NCBI GenBank assembly: GCA_905480595.1
Contig: CAJQQY010000498.1
Span: 1 to 39,691, forward strand
DNA length: 39,691 nt
Origin: an uncultured Saprospiraceae bacterium
GTDB lineage: Bacteria > Bacteroidota > Bacteroidia > Chitinophagales > Saprospiraceae
Direction of reading: 5' to 3'
Every line of letters starts with the position of its first letter. The stretch's first letter is position 1. A program made the translations under genes and the position numbers. This document shows, piece after piece, positions 17,652 to 25,983 of the stretch. Under the pieces are notes generated by a model. The model ran no database searches. It worked only from the letters and a program-made list of their open reading frames with translations, and was not told where the DNA came from.

Positions 17652-18767
17652 ATGAAAAATCAAATTCAATTTCTCCTCATTGGACTTTTAATCTGTTGGA
17701 GCTCCTCAAATATTTTTTCTCAAAAAATGAATAACCCATTTTTGCAAACAACGGAATCAGGTCAATTAAAAATGACTCAAAAAGGTGCATCGCATTTTGC
17801 AGGTTTAGCTTTGTCTTGTTTGCAAAAAGAATATCCGAACAAGTTGAATCAAGTGTTGAAAGATGGAAATGATTTGAAACGACCAACGGAATTGCATCCT
17901 GCATTTTATGGATGTTTTGATTGGCACTCGTCAGTTCATGGACATTGGATGTTGGTGAAACTGTTGAAAGACTTTCCAAGTTTACCAGAATCGAAAATGA
18001 TTCGGAAAAAGCTGGGAGAGAATTTGACTGCCGAAAATATCAAGGGCGAAGTGGATTATATGATAACTGAGAGCAAAAGTTGGGAACGAATGTATGGTTG
18101 GTCTTGGATGATGAAATTAGCAGAAGAACTTCACACTTTCAAAGATGACGAAGCACAAAAGTGGTCAAAGAACTTACAACCATTGACCGATTTGATGATT
18201 GAACGATACATGAGTTTTTTACCAATTCAGACTTATCCTGTTCGAACGGGCGTGCACCCAAATACTGCTTTTGGAATGTCGTTCGCTTGGGATTATGCTA
18301 ATTCAGCAGGACATTCGAAATTAAAAAACTTGATTGAGCAACGAGCACGAGTGTATTATTTTTTAGATTGCAATTGCCCTGCGGAGTTTGAACCAAGTGG
18401 AGAAGATTTTTTATCAGGCTGTTTGGAAGAAGCAAACTTGATGCGACGAGTTTTATCGTCTGCGGAATTTGAAAAATGGTTTAAGAAATTTTTACCCAAA
18501 AAGAAATTAAAAACTTTGTTGACTCCCGCAGATGTAAGCGATCGAAGTGACCCAAAAATTGTACATTTGGATGGGTTAAATTTGAGTCGGGCGTGGTCTA
18601 TGTATGGGATCTCCAAAAATATAAAAAGCAAGAAAAAACGAAGACTGATGTTTGAAGCTGCCGAGAAACATTTGCGAGTAACCGTTCCAAATGTAGTTTC
18701 TGAACATTACGAAGGATCACATTGGTTGGCATCATTTGCGGTTTTTGCATTATCATCAAATAAATAA
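17652..18767 (+). CDS. DUF2891 family protein, exported
   Basis: 371 residues with a signal peptide (cut near IFSQ, residue 24). The DUF2891 core is clear: HPAFYGCFDWHSSVHGHWML near residues 80-100, a helical (alpha/alpha barrel-like) middle with SKSWERMYGWSWMMKLAEEL and GVHPNTAFGMSFAWDYA, the cysteine patch YYFLDCNCPAEFEPSGEDFL, and the end SEHYEGSHWLASFAVFAL. The fold resembles glycoside-processing helical toroids, but the activity is unknown. Its stop codon TAA shares its last base with the ATG of the membrane protein downstream, indicating translational coupling and a shared role in the envelope. Confidence 0.88.
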   Translation: MKNQIQFLLIGLLICWSSSNIFSQKMNNPFLQTTESGQLKMTQKGASHFAGLALSCLQKEYPNKLNQVLKDGNDLKRPTELHPAFYGCFDWHSSVHGHWMLVKLLKDFPSLPESKMIRKKLGENLTAENIKGEVDYMITESKSWERMYGWSWMMKLAEELHTFKDDEAQKWSKNLQPLTDLMIERYMSFLPIQTYPVRTGVHPNTAFGMSFAWDYANSAGHSKLKNLIEQRARVYYFLDCNCPAEFEPSGEDFLSGCLEEANLMRRVLSSAEFEKWFKKFLPKKKLKTLLTPADVSDRSDPKIVHLDGLNLSRAWSMYGISKNIKSKKKRRLMFEAAEKHLRVTVPNVVSEHYEGSHWLASFAVFALSSNK

Positions 18768-20119
18768 TGGAAGAGAAAAAACAACATGTTGGTGATTGGT
18801 TAGAGAAGTTGCAACGAGAGAGTTGGAACTTGGAATTACTGGTTTCGGGTTTTTCGATTTTCTTATTAATTCAAGCATCAGAAGGTATGTTGTGGGTGCT
18901 GGATTATGTCAATTTGCATATCGCCTTGAGTGGAAATATGGAAGGTGTGATGAGAACATTTATCATCACCTTAATTTTAGCTTCTTGGGTTTTGACATTT
19001 AATTTAATTGTACATGTTTTTCTTCGAGGGTTTTGGATTGGGACAGTTGGGTTGAGATCGGTACAAGGAAGTATTGACCTTGATAAATTGGGCTACAGCG
19101 AATATTTTACTAAAAAATTAAAAACGAGAGTTCCGAGTTTAGATAATATGTTGGAACGATTGGACACTTTATCGAGTGTGATCTTTGCGTTTACTTTTTT
19201 AGTGGTCTTTATGATGTTCTCGATGTTTTTGTTTTTCTCCGCCTTAAGTTTATTTACGTATGTATTTATTTTTGGATTATCTGAATTAATTTCCTCGGAA
19301 TCAGATCTTGGAATAATGCTATTTAATGTGGTGAAAATATCTGTCTTATTTTCATTGTTTTTAGGATTGATTTATTTCATTGATACGTTATCACTAGGAT
19401 TTTTTAAAAGATATAACTGGATTAGTAAAATTTATTTTCCAATTTATAGAGTTATCGGAGTGATCACGATGGCTGGAATTTATCGAAGTATTTATTATAG
19501 TTTAATTAACCGGTTTTCAAAAAATAAAATTCGACTAGCTCTTGGTGTTTACTTGATTATGTTTTTTTTAATTCCCTTCTTCAAGTTTGACCAATACATT
19601 TTTTACCCTGACAATAGTTCTGAATTTGAAATCAGTAGTAATGTGTATGACGATATGCGAAAGGAAGACAAGTATATCCGAACTGCAAGTATTCCTTCTC
19701 AATTTGTGAAAGGAGATTTGTTGCCATTATTTATTAGATATCAAGTGAGAGACAATGCTATCCTAGGAAAAATTTGTGAAGATTTTAAGCCTGAAAAAAA
19801 TGATGGATTCAATTCTGGTATATCTTATAAAAATGGAAATTTTAAATTAGGCGATCCAAATACCAATGAAAAAAATCCAGATAAAGCGTTAGAATGTTTA
19901 AAGAATTTCTATTCTATTTCAATTGATTCAATTCTCATGGATATAGAGTTTTATTTTTATACTCATCCAAATCGAGAGGAGAGAGGAATTTTTACTATGT
20001 TGCAAACTGATTCTTTAGATACAGGGAAGCATGATATTTTTATCAAGAAAAAGAAACTAAACGAAGAGGAGGAATTTTATGAAGAAGACTTTTCGAGGAT
20101 CACCTTTTGGAAAGAATAG
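18767..20119 (+). CDS. Polytopic membrane protein with C-terminal soluble domain, unknown
   Basis: 450 residues. About six hydrophobic helices lie between residues 25 and 275 (for example ELLVSGFSIFLLIQASE, TFIITLILASWVLTFNLIVH, VIFAFTFLVVFMMFSMFLFF, LGVYLIMFFLIPFF). A charged, probably extracytoplasmic domain of about 170 residues follows, starting at FDQYIFYPDNSS. The N-terminus (WLEKLQRESWNLELLVSG) is amphipathic. I do not recognise the family. The ATG overlaps the DUF2891 stop by one base, and the lipoprotein gene begins 26 bases downstream, so all three were probably made together. Confidence 0.75.
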   Translation: MEEKKQHVGDWLEKLQRESWNLELLVSGFSIFLLIQASEGMLWVLDYVNLHIALSGNMEGVMRTFIITLILASWVLTFNLIVHVFLRGFWIGTVGLRSVQGSIDLDKLGYSEYFTKKLKTRVPSLDNMLERLDTLSSVIFAFTFLVVFMMFSMFLFFSALSLFTYVFIFGLSELISSESDLGIMLFNVVKISVLFSLFLGLIYFIDTLSLGFFKRYNWISKIYFPIYRVIGVITMAGIYRSIYYSLINRFSKNKIRLALGVYLIMFFLIPFFKFDQYIFYPDNSSEFEISSNVYDDMRKEDKYIRTASIPSQFVKGDLLPLFIRYQVRDNAILGKICEDFKPEKNDGFNSGISYKNGNFKLGDPNTNEKNPDKALECLKNFYSISIDSILMDIEFYFYTHPNREERGIFTMLQTDSLDTGKHDIFIKKKKLNEEEEFYEEDFSRITFWKE

Positions 20120-20145
20120 ATTTAAAATAAGATAAAACAACAACT

Positions 20146-20823
20146 ATGAATTACATTAAATTTTTAACCATCCTATTTTTTGCGTTCACTATTTCAAGCT
20201 GCGAATTTGGAACATCAACGAATGTTGAAAATGGAAATTCAATTACTGATGATTCGAAAAAAACAATTCCGACCACGCCAGTCAAAGTTGAAAAAATAGA
20301 TAATTGGACTTGTATTCCAGGGGAACAAGTTGGACGAATCAAAGCCAATTTTAATAGCGTAGATATTTATAAAACTTTTGGAAAAGAGAATGTGATGGAA
20401 GCCGAAATAGGTTTGGGAGAAGGTGAAATGAAAAAAGGATTATTAGTTTTTCCAAAAACGAATAATGAAATTCAAGTGTTATTCCAAGGCAAAGAAGAAA
20501 TGACGAAAATTGAAAGTATTAGAATAAAAGGAACAGATTCGAAATGGAAAACAGACTCTGACATAAAAGTAGGAACACCTTTGGAAGCGTTAGTTGCAAT
20601 CAATGGAAAGGATTTTAATTTCTATGGTTTTGAATGGGACTACGCTGGGAAATTGGCAAATTGGAATGGTGGAAAATTAAATGATCAATTGAGTGTTTTC
20701 TTGGAAGCAACAAATGAAGAAGCTGTTTTTCCGCATTTACTAGGTGACAAAGAGTTTTCATCGAACAATCCAAAAGCAAGGGAAGCAGGATTAAAGGTAA
20801 GTGAAATATTGATTAATTTTTAA
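20146..20823 (+). CDS. Lipoprotein of unknown function
   Basis: 225 residues. A signal peptide ends in a lipobox ISSC (Cys19). A Thr/Lys/Asn-rich spacer (about 20-50) leads to a globular domain with WTCIPGEQVGRIKANFN, YKTFGKENVMEAEIGLGEG, GLLVFPKTNNEIQVLF and, near the C-terminus, INGKDFNFYGFEWDYAGKLA followed by WNGG. I recall this G-F-x-W-D-Y-x-G pattern from uncharacterised Bacteroidota proteins but know no function. It sits between the membrane protein and the rhodanese gene with 26- and 23-base gaps, consistent with one operon. Confidence 0.72.
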   Translation: MNYIKFLTILFFAFTISSCEFGTSTNVENGNSITDDSKKTIPTTPVKVEKIDNWTCIPGEQVGRIKANFNSVDIYKTFGKENVMEAEIGLGEGEMKKGLLVFPKTNNEIQVLFQGKEEMTKIESIRIKGTDSKWKTDSDIKVGTPLEALVAINGKDFNFYGFEWDYAGKLANWNGGKLNDQLSVFLEATNEEAVFPHLLGDKEFSSNNPKAREAGLKVSEILINF

Positions 20824-20846
20824 ATATATAAACACACGTAAATACT

Positions 20847-21155
20847 ATGTTAGAATTTTTGAGAAAACTATTTGGAGGAACTGATTTAAAACCAATTATT
20901 GAAAAAGGAGCATTGATTATTGATGTTCGAACGGTGAAGGAATTTCAAGGTGGAAGCGCTGAAGGGGCTAGAAATATTCCATTGGGAGATCTTTCAAGAA
21001 ATATAGATGAGATTAAAAAAATAAAGAAACCTGTCATCACTTGTTGTGCTTCAGGAATGCGAAGTGGAGCTGCTGTAAAGCAATTGGAGAATTATAGAAT
21101 TGAAGCGTACAACGGAGGTTCTTGGCAAAGTGTGAATAAGCAAATGAAAAAATAG
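20847..21155 (+). CDS. Small single-domain rhodanese
   Basis: 102 residues, one rhodanese-like domain without a signal peptide. The conserved start GALIIDVRTVKEFQGGSAEGARNIP and active-site loop CASGMRS (Cys67; a second cysteine, Cys66, precedes it) are present, followed by YNGGSWQ. Such proteins carry a persulphide on the active cysteine and donate sulphur or detoxify sulphide and cyanide. A six-residue loop is typical of sulphurtransferases rather than Cdc25-like phosphatases. It is the last gene of the group, ending before a convergent terminator. Confidence 0.9.
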   Translation: MLEFLRKLFGGTDLKPIIEKGALIIDVRTVKEFQGGSAEGARNIPLGDLSRNIDEIKKIKKPVITCCASGMRSGAAVKQLENYRIEAYNGGSWQSVNKQMKK

Positions 21156-21245
21156 AATAGAGAGAGACGCTAAATTTTTACGCAAAAAAGTTTACTGGAC
21201 TAGTTTCGATCTCATAAAAAAATAGTGCCTCTCTTTTCTTTAGCC

Positions 21246-21278
21246 AGTTATCGGATACCTCCAAGGTATCCGATAACT
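21246..21278. terminator. Convergent terminator
   Basis: A perfect 14-pair stem (AGTTATCGGATACC and its complement, loop TCCAA) lies between the rhodanese and the leftward vWA lipoprotein gene. T-rich sequence lies to its left, which serves the minus strand only in part. Confidence 0.75.
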
Positions 21279-21288
21279 AACCTTTACC

Positions 21289-23124
21289 TTACTTTTCAGC
21301 TGTCAATCGAATATCCGCCTGCTTCGCTTTTTGAATCAAATCCAAAAACTCTTTTCGATATCCATGCTCATCTTTTCCAAGTGCACCTTGCGCTATTTCT
21401 GAGATATTATCATAAGTCGCATTTCCTTTAAATTTTGAATCTCGCAATACCATCGCAAAACTTGCCACAGCTGCCGAGAAGCGAAAATTATTAGAAGAAG
21501 CCTGTAGAGAAAGACCATTATCCTTTGCCGTCATTTCCAATAATTTACTAACATCTTCATTTGGTTTTTTGTATCGTAACTTGATGGTCATCCAATCAGG
21601 ATCAACTTTTGCCCATCGTTTGACAGAACGATCTTGATATTTTAGTGGATCAACTTTGCCAGCAGAAGTTGTTTTAGAACCAGTTGGAATGATTTCATAA
21701 ATTGCCGTGACTGTATGGCCTGCGCCTAAGTCTCCTGCATCTTTTTTATCATTATTAAAATCTTCGTTTTTAAGTTTTCGGTTTTCATACCCTACTAATC
21801 GGTATTCCTTGACATGTGCAGGATTGAATTCGATTTGTAATTTTACATCCTTTGCGATGGTGTGAAGAGTGCCGCCCATTTCTTGAACAAATACTTTTTT
21901 TGCTTCGTCAAAATTGTCGATGTAGGCATAATTTCCATTTCCATTATCAGCCAATTGTTCCATTCGACCATCTTTGTAATTTCCCATTCCAAATCCTAAA
22001 ATGGAAAGAAAAACACCTGACTTTCTTTTTTCTTCAATCAATCGAACCAACTCAGAAGTGCTACTTGTACCGATATTAAAATCTCCATCGGTAGCCAAAA
22101 TGATTCGGTTATTTCCATTTTTGATAAAAGTAGATTCAGCAGTTTGATAAGCCAATTGGATGCCTGCTGCACCCGCAGTACTTCCACCTGCTTCCAATCT
22201 TGAAAGTGCTTCCATGATTTTGTGCTGATCATTTCCAGGAGTCGGAGGAAGTACTAAACCTGAAGCACCTGCATAAACTACAATTGAAATTCGATCATCT
22301 TCTCGCATTTGTTGAGTCAATAATTGAAACGATTTTTTCAAAAGGGGTAATTTATTTTGTGCTCGCATCGAACCCGAAACATCAAGAAGAAAAACTAAAT
22401 TAGAAGGAGGCATTTCATCCTTCGACAAAACCTTTCCTTGCAAACCAACATGAACTAATTTATGATCTTGATTCCAAGGGCAATCTGAAATTTCAGTATT
22501 GATAGAAAATGGATCAACACCTTTTGGTTGTGGATAATCGTAATTGAAATAATTAACAAACTCTTCAATTCGGACAGCATCCTTTGGAGGCATTTGTCCA
22601 TTGTTCAGGTAGCGTCGAGAATTGCTGTATGATGCATTATCCACGTCGATAGAAAAAGTCGATAACGGTTTTTCGATAGACGAAAGAAATTCATTTTCTA
22701 CAATGTGATTGTACTCTTCTGTGTTGTGTTGAGGGGCAGCAATTTCTTTATGTTTTTTTAAATGTGGCTTTCTGATAGGAGCACGAGAAAAAATTTCTGC
22801 ATCAGCAACTTCATCTTCAACCTCTTCAACTTCAGCTATATCCTGATTCATCATAATTGGTTCTTCCTCCATTGTAATTTTTTCTTCTGGAACTTCTTTG
22901 ATAACTGGCGGAGTAGGAGGTGGTGGTGACGGAGGTGTCACATCTCTAATTATTGTAATTGCTTCTTCTTGATAAGCATATTGATCGTCTATGGGTGTTT
23001 GATTATTTTGCTTTGAATTGCTTATTTTATCTTGAGAAGTCTTTGGGATATTATTTTGACAAGATGTTATAACAATGCAATTACAAATTAAAATAATTGC
23101 GAAAAAAGATAACGTATTTTTCAT
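21289..23124 (-). CDS. YfbK-type von Willebrand factor A lipoprotein with proline-rich linker
   Basis: 611 residues. A signal peptide ends at ITSC (Cys22), so it is a lipoprotein. Residues 64-73 are almost all proline (PPSPPPPTPP), followed by VIKEVPEEK and a long acidic run (85-110), which resembles the periplasmic linker of TonB. The YfbK N-terminal region (about 137-235: YNHIVENEFLSSIEKPLSTF, VRIEEFVNYFNYDYP) precedes the vWA domain with a complete MIDAS start DVSGS (Asp248, Ser250, Ser252) and LATDGDFN. The C-terminal DUF3520-like region (about 430-611) ends the protein. It binds a metal-dependent protein ligand by family logic; the partner is unknown. A paralogue lies directly upstream. 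Confidence 0.9.
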   Translation of the reverse strand: MKNTLSFFAIILICNCIVITSCQNNIPKTSQDKISNSKQNNQTPIDDQYAYQEEAITIIRDVTPPSPPPPTPPVIKEVPEEKITMEEEPIMMNQDIAEVEEVEDEVADAEIFSRAPIRKPHLKKHKEIAAPQHNTEEYNHIVENEFLSSIEKPLSTFSIDVDNASYSNSRRYLNNGQMPPKDAVRIEEFVNYFNYDYPQPKGVDPFSINTEISDCPWNQDHKLVHVGLQGKVLSKDEMPPSNLVFLLDVSGSMRAQNKLPLLKKSFQLLTQQMREDDRISIVVYAGASGLVLPPTPGNDQHKIMEALSRLEAGGSTAGAAGIQLAYQTAESTFIKNGNNRIILATDGDFNIGTSSTSELVRLIEEKRKSGVFLSILGFGMGNYKDGRMEQLADNGNGNYAYIDNFDEAKKVFVQEMGGTLHTIAKDVKLQIEFNPAHVKEYRLVGYENRKLKNEDFNNDKKDAGDLGAGHTVTAIYEIIPTGSKTTSAGKVDPLKYQDRSVKRWAKVDPDWMTIKLRYKKPNEDVSKLLEMTAKDNGLSLQASSNNFRFSAAVASFAMVLRDSKFKGNATYDNISEIAQGALGKDEHGYRKEFLDLIQKAKQADIRLTAEK

Positions 23125-23225
23125 AACTTGATTTTTTATGGTGAGTAAATTTTATATTGGAGGAGATGCGGAGAAAAATATTTTTGGTGGGTCGAGTTAT
23201 CTTTTTTTATTTTTTTTGAAAAAAA

Positions 23226-23258
23226 AAGAGCGCTATCTTCTCAAAAGATAACGCTCTT
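23226..23258 (-). terminator. Terminator after the plug-vWA gene
   Basis: On the minus strand a 14-pair stem (one G-U pair) with a five-base loop is followed by an uninterrupted T-run of the transcript. It lies 18 bases after the stop of the upstream vWA gene, so the two paralogues are probably at least partly separate in transcription. Confidence 0.82.
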
Positions 23259-23275
23259 CATAATCTGTCGGAAAA

Positions 23276-25309
23276 CTATTTTTTAGCGGTCAAACGAGCA
23301 TTCGTTTCTTTCGCTTTTTTTACTAATTCTAAAAATTCATTTCGATATCCAAATTCATCTTTCCCTAAAGAAGTTTGAGCCATTTTTAAAACTTTATCAA
23401 AATCTGCATCACCTTTGAATTTAGAATCTCGTAACAACATTCCAAAACTTGCCACGGCTGCAGAGAATCTGAAATTGTCAGAAGCAGAAGCTAGTGAGAT
23501 GTTTTTATTTGTTGCTTTTACGTTTAATAATTTACTTTTTTTGCCGTCAGGTTTTTTGTACCGTAATTTGATTGTCATCCAATCTTCGTTGGATTGATTT
23601 GATTTTTTAAAAACTTGATTAAAGAAATTTTTATTGACGGATTTTGAACCTGCTGGCACGATTTCGTAAAGTGCGGTAACCGTATGACCTGCGCCCAAAT
23701 CACCTGCATCTTTTTTGTCATTGGCAAAATCTTCGTCTTTTAATTTTCGATTGACATAGCCAATTAAACGGTACTCTTTGACATAGTTTGAATTGAATTC
23801 AATTTGCAATTTTACATCTTTAGCGATGGTATGAAGTGTGCCGCCCATTTCTTGGACAAATACTTTTTTAGCTTCTTCATAATTGTCGATGTAAGCGTAA
23901 TTTCCATTTCCATTGTCAGCAATTTGTTCCATTTTTCCATCTTTGTAGTTTTCCATTCCAAAGCCTAAAATAGAAAGAGATACTCCTGATTTTCTTTTTT
24001 CCTCAATCAATTTTACTAGCGCAGCATTGCTACTTGTTCCGACATTAAAATCTCCATCTGTTGCTAAAATGATTCGGTTATTTCCATTTTTGATAAAAGT
24101 AGATTCGGCAGTTTGATAAGCCAATTGAATCCCTGCGGCACCAGCTGTACTCCCACCAGATCTTAATTTGTCAAGTGCTGCAATAATTTTATGTTTATCA
24201 CTTCCAGAAGTTGGAGGCAAAACCAACCCTGACGCTCCAGCATAAACTACAATCGAAACTTTATCTTCTTGACGAAGCTGCTGAACCAATAATTTAAATG
24301 CTTTTTTCAAAAGCGGTAATTTGTTTTGCGAACCCATAGAACCTGAAACATCGAGTAGAAAAACTAAATTGGAAGGAGGCATTTGTCCTTTTGGTAATTC
24401 GTAACCTTGCAAACCAATATGGACTAATTTATTTCCACTATTCCAAGGGCAATCTGAAATTTCAGTATTGATAGAAAATGGATCAACTGATTTTGGTTGC
24501 GGATAATCATAATCAAAGTAGTTAATAAATTCTTCAATTCGCACCGCATCTTTTGGAGGCATTTGGTAATTGTTCAAATACCTTCTAGCGTTACTGTAAG
24601 ATGCGTTATCAACGTCGATGGAAAATGTAGAAAGTGGTTTGTCAGAAGAAGCTAAAAATTCATTTTCTACAAAATGATTGTATTCTTCATTGCTGTTATC
24701 AATCGGTTTTGGGTGTTCCTTTTTAGATTTTGTTTTGGATTGGTTTTTAGATTTTTTACAAACTTTAACTCCATCAACATAGTAGTCTTTTGTATTGGAT
24801 CGAGAGCCTTTGATGTTTACTGAAGTTCCTTCATCGGATGAACTTACACCTGCAGTCGCTGCGGCAATTGCATTAATATTTCTTGTAGGTAAGTTTCTAA
24901 TTTGTTCACTTGTGTATGTGCTTGCTACGGATGTGTGGTCTTGTTTGATGAGAGGAACTTTGTATCCGGTGACGACAACTTCATCCAATTGAACACCAGT
25001 TGATAAATGAACATTCATTTTAGTGGCTTGACCTGCTTTTGCGATTATTCCCGTTATTTTTTGAGTTGAATAACCTATGACGGAAACTTCCATGTCATAT
25101 TTTCCAGGATTAACCTGAATGCAAAAATTACCTTCAAGGTCTGAGATTTCTCCGATCACAAAAGTCTTGTTTTGAGAGATAACAATATTAGCTGCGAAGA
25201 TATCTTCGCCGGAATTTCCATCAATTACTTTCCCTACAATTGTTGTTTGGGAAAAGACAAGTGATGCAGAAAAAAGGAAAGTAATAATTAGAATTAAATT
25301 AATTTTCAT
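23276..25309 (-). CDS. Carboxypeptidase-regulatory + truncated TonB-plug + YfbK vWA fusion protein
   Basis: 677 residues. Signal peptide 1-20; carboxypeptidase-regulatory-like beta-sandwich about 22-104 (TTIVGKVIDGNSGEDIFAAN); a SusC-like TonB-box region LDEVVVTGY (108-116); then a TonB plug segment to about 183 (LPTRNINAIAAATAGVSS, then VNIKGSRSNTKDYYVDGVKV). The plug stops there, and a lysine-rich linker (184-205) leads into the YfbK core, with MIDAS DVSGS at Asp320 and the DUF3520-like C-terminus. There is no beta-barrel. The protein is thus an exported vWA protein carrying the receptor N-terminus. From about residue 208 it is very close to the neighbouring lipoprotein, so the two arose by duplication. 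Function is unknown; a docking role at the outer membrane is plausible. Confidence 0.9.
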   Translation of the reverse strand: MKINLILIITFLFSASLVFSQTTIVGKVIDGNSGEDIFAANIVISQNKTFVIGEISDLEGNFCIQVNPGKYDMEVSVIGYSTQKITGIIAKAGQATKMNVHLSTGVQLDEVVVTGYKVPLIKQDHTSVASTYTSEQIRNLPTRNINAIAAATAGVSSSDEGTSVNIKGSRSNTKDYYVDGVKVCKKSKNQSKTKSKKEHPKPIDNSNEEYNHFVENEFLASSDKPLSTFSIDVDNASYSNARRYLNNYQMPPKDAVRIEEFINYFDYDYPQPKSVDPFSINTEISDCPWNSGNKLVHIGLQGYELPKGQMPPSNLVFLLDVSGSMGSQNKLPLLKKAFKLLVQQLRQEDKVSIVVYAGASGLVLPPTSGSDKHKIIAALDKLRSGGSTAGAAGIQLAYQTAESTFIKNGNNRIILATDGDFNVGTSSNAALVKLIEEKRKSGVSLSILGFGMENYKDGKMEQIADNGNGNYAYIDNYEEAKKVFVQEMGGTLHTIAKDVKLQIEFNSNYVKEYRLIGYVNRKLKDEDFANDKKDAGDLGAGHTVTALYEIVPAGSKSVNKNFFNQVFKKSNQSNEDWMTIKLRYKKPDGKKSKLLNVKATNKNISLASASDNFRFSAAVASFGMLLRDSKFKGDADFDKVLKMAQTSLGKDEFGYRNEFLELVKKAKETNARLTAKK

Positions 25310-25384
25310 GACTTTAATTTTTTTGTTAAAAAAGATTCTAGATCAACTCTGTAAATCAAATTTTCAAAAAGCGAAAAATTGATT

Positions 25385-25392
25385 TAGATTTG
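25385..25392 (+). promoter_or_regulatory. -7 promoter element (TAGATTTG) for the yjbQ-like gene
   Basis: An exact TAnnTTTG lies 42 bases before the ATG at 25435. It overlaps the TTG at 25390, which argues that translation starts at the ATG and not at that upstream TTG. Confidence 0.5.
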
Positions 25393-25434
25393 AATTCAAT
25401 TACCACGACGAAAATTTTCACCAAAAAGGTTATC

Positions 25435-25848
25435 ATGATTTTACAAAAAGAAATAATTCTACCTGCTCATCCGAGAGGATTTCACCTAATTACTAGGATG
25501 GTTTTAGAAGAAATAGATAATCTTCCTGAAGCAGGTTTGTTTCATGTTTTTATTAAACATACCTCCGCTGGTTTGACGATAAATGAAAATGCAGATCCTT
25601 CGGTTCGAGTAGATTTTGAGCAGGTTTTTAATCGTAGAATTATGCCAGAGAATGAACCATATTTGATTCACACAATGGAAGGTGCTGATGATATGCCTGC
25701 GCATATTAAGTCTACTTTGGTTGGAAGTTCGGTGACTATTCCGATTACGAATGGGCGATTAAATCTAGGAACGTGGCAAGGGATTTATCTTTGTGAATTT
25801 CGAAATCGTGGAGGAAGAAGGAAACTTGTAGCTACTATTTACAGTTAA
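25435..25848 (+). CDS. YjbQ / UPF0047 family protein
   Basis: 137 residues from the ATG at 25435. I prefer this to an in-frame TTG 45 bases upstream, because MILQKEIILPAHPRGFHLIT is the usual family start. The conserved blocks HTSAGLTINENADPSVRVDFE, HIKSTLVGSS, GRLNLGTWQGIYLCEFRN and GGRRKLVATI are all present. Members adopt a small trimeric fold with a conserved His/Glu/Asp pocket and have been described as having secondary thiamine-phosphate synthase activity; the physiological role is uncertain. It is divergent from the plug-vWA gene, and a LysE-type gene follows. Confidence 0.92.
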   Translation: MILQKEIILPAHPRGFHLITRMVLEEIDNLPEAGLFHVFIKHTSAGLTINENADPSVRVDFEQVFNRRIMPENEPYLIHTMEGADDMPAHIKSTLVGSSVTIPITNGRLNLGTWQGIYLCEFRNRGGRRKLVATIYS

Positions 25849-25921
25849 TAAAGTATCTTTAATTTCAATAAATAGGAGTAAATTTTTAAAATAAAAAAGA
25901 GAAGACTACTCATTTAACATT

Positions 25922-25941
25922 CTTAGCTTAGCTTAACTTAA
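25922..25941. repeat. Tandem CTTAR five-mers
   Basis: Four consecutive five-base units (CTTAG, CTTAG, CTTAA, CTTAA) lie in the 135-base gap before the LysE gene, followed by two looser copies. It is too short to call a known element. Confidence 0.35.
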
Positions 25942-25983
25942 TACTTACTATTTTAGATAATTTTTTGAAAAAATAAATATCAT

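Noticed and set aside
17367..17669. 100-codon open frame across the mnmG end
   Set aside because: It covers the mnmG terminator and the next promoter on the opposite strand and resembles no protein family.
21289..25309. Mobile element behind the tandem vWA duplication
   Set aside because: No transposase, terminal inverted repeats or target duplications seen around either copy.
25390..25434. TTG start giving a 152-residue YjbQ
   Set aside because: The extra 15 residues are not part of the family and overlap a -7 promoter element; the ATG at 25435 fits better.
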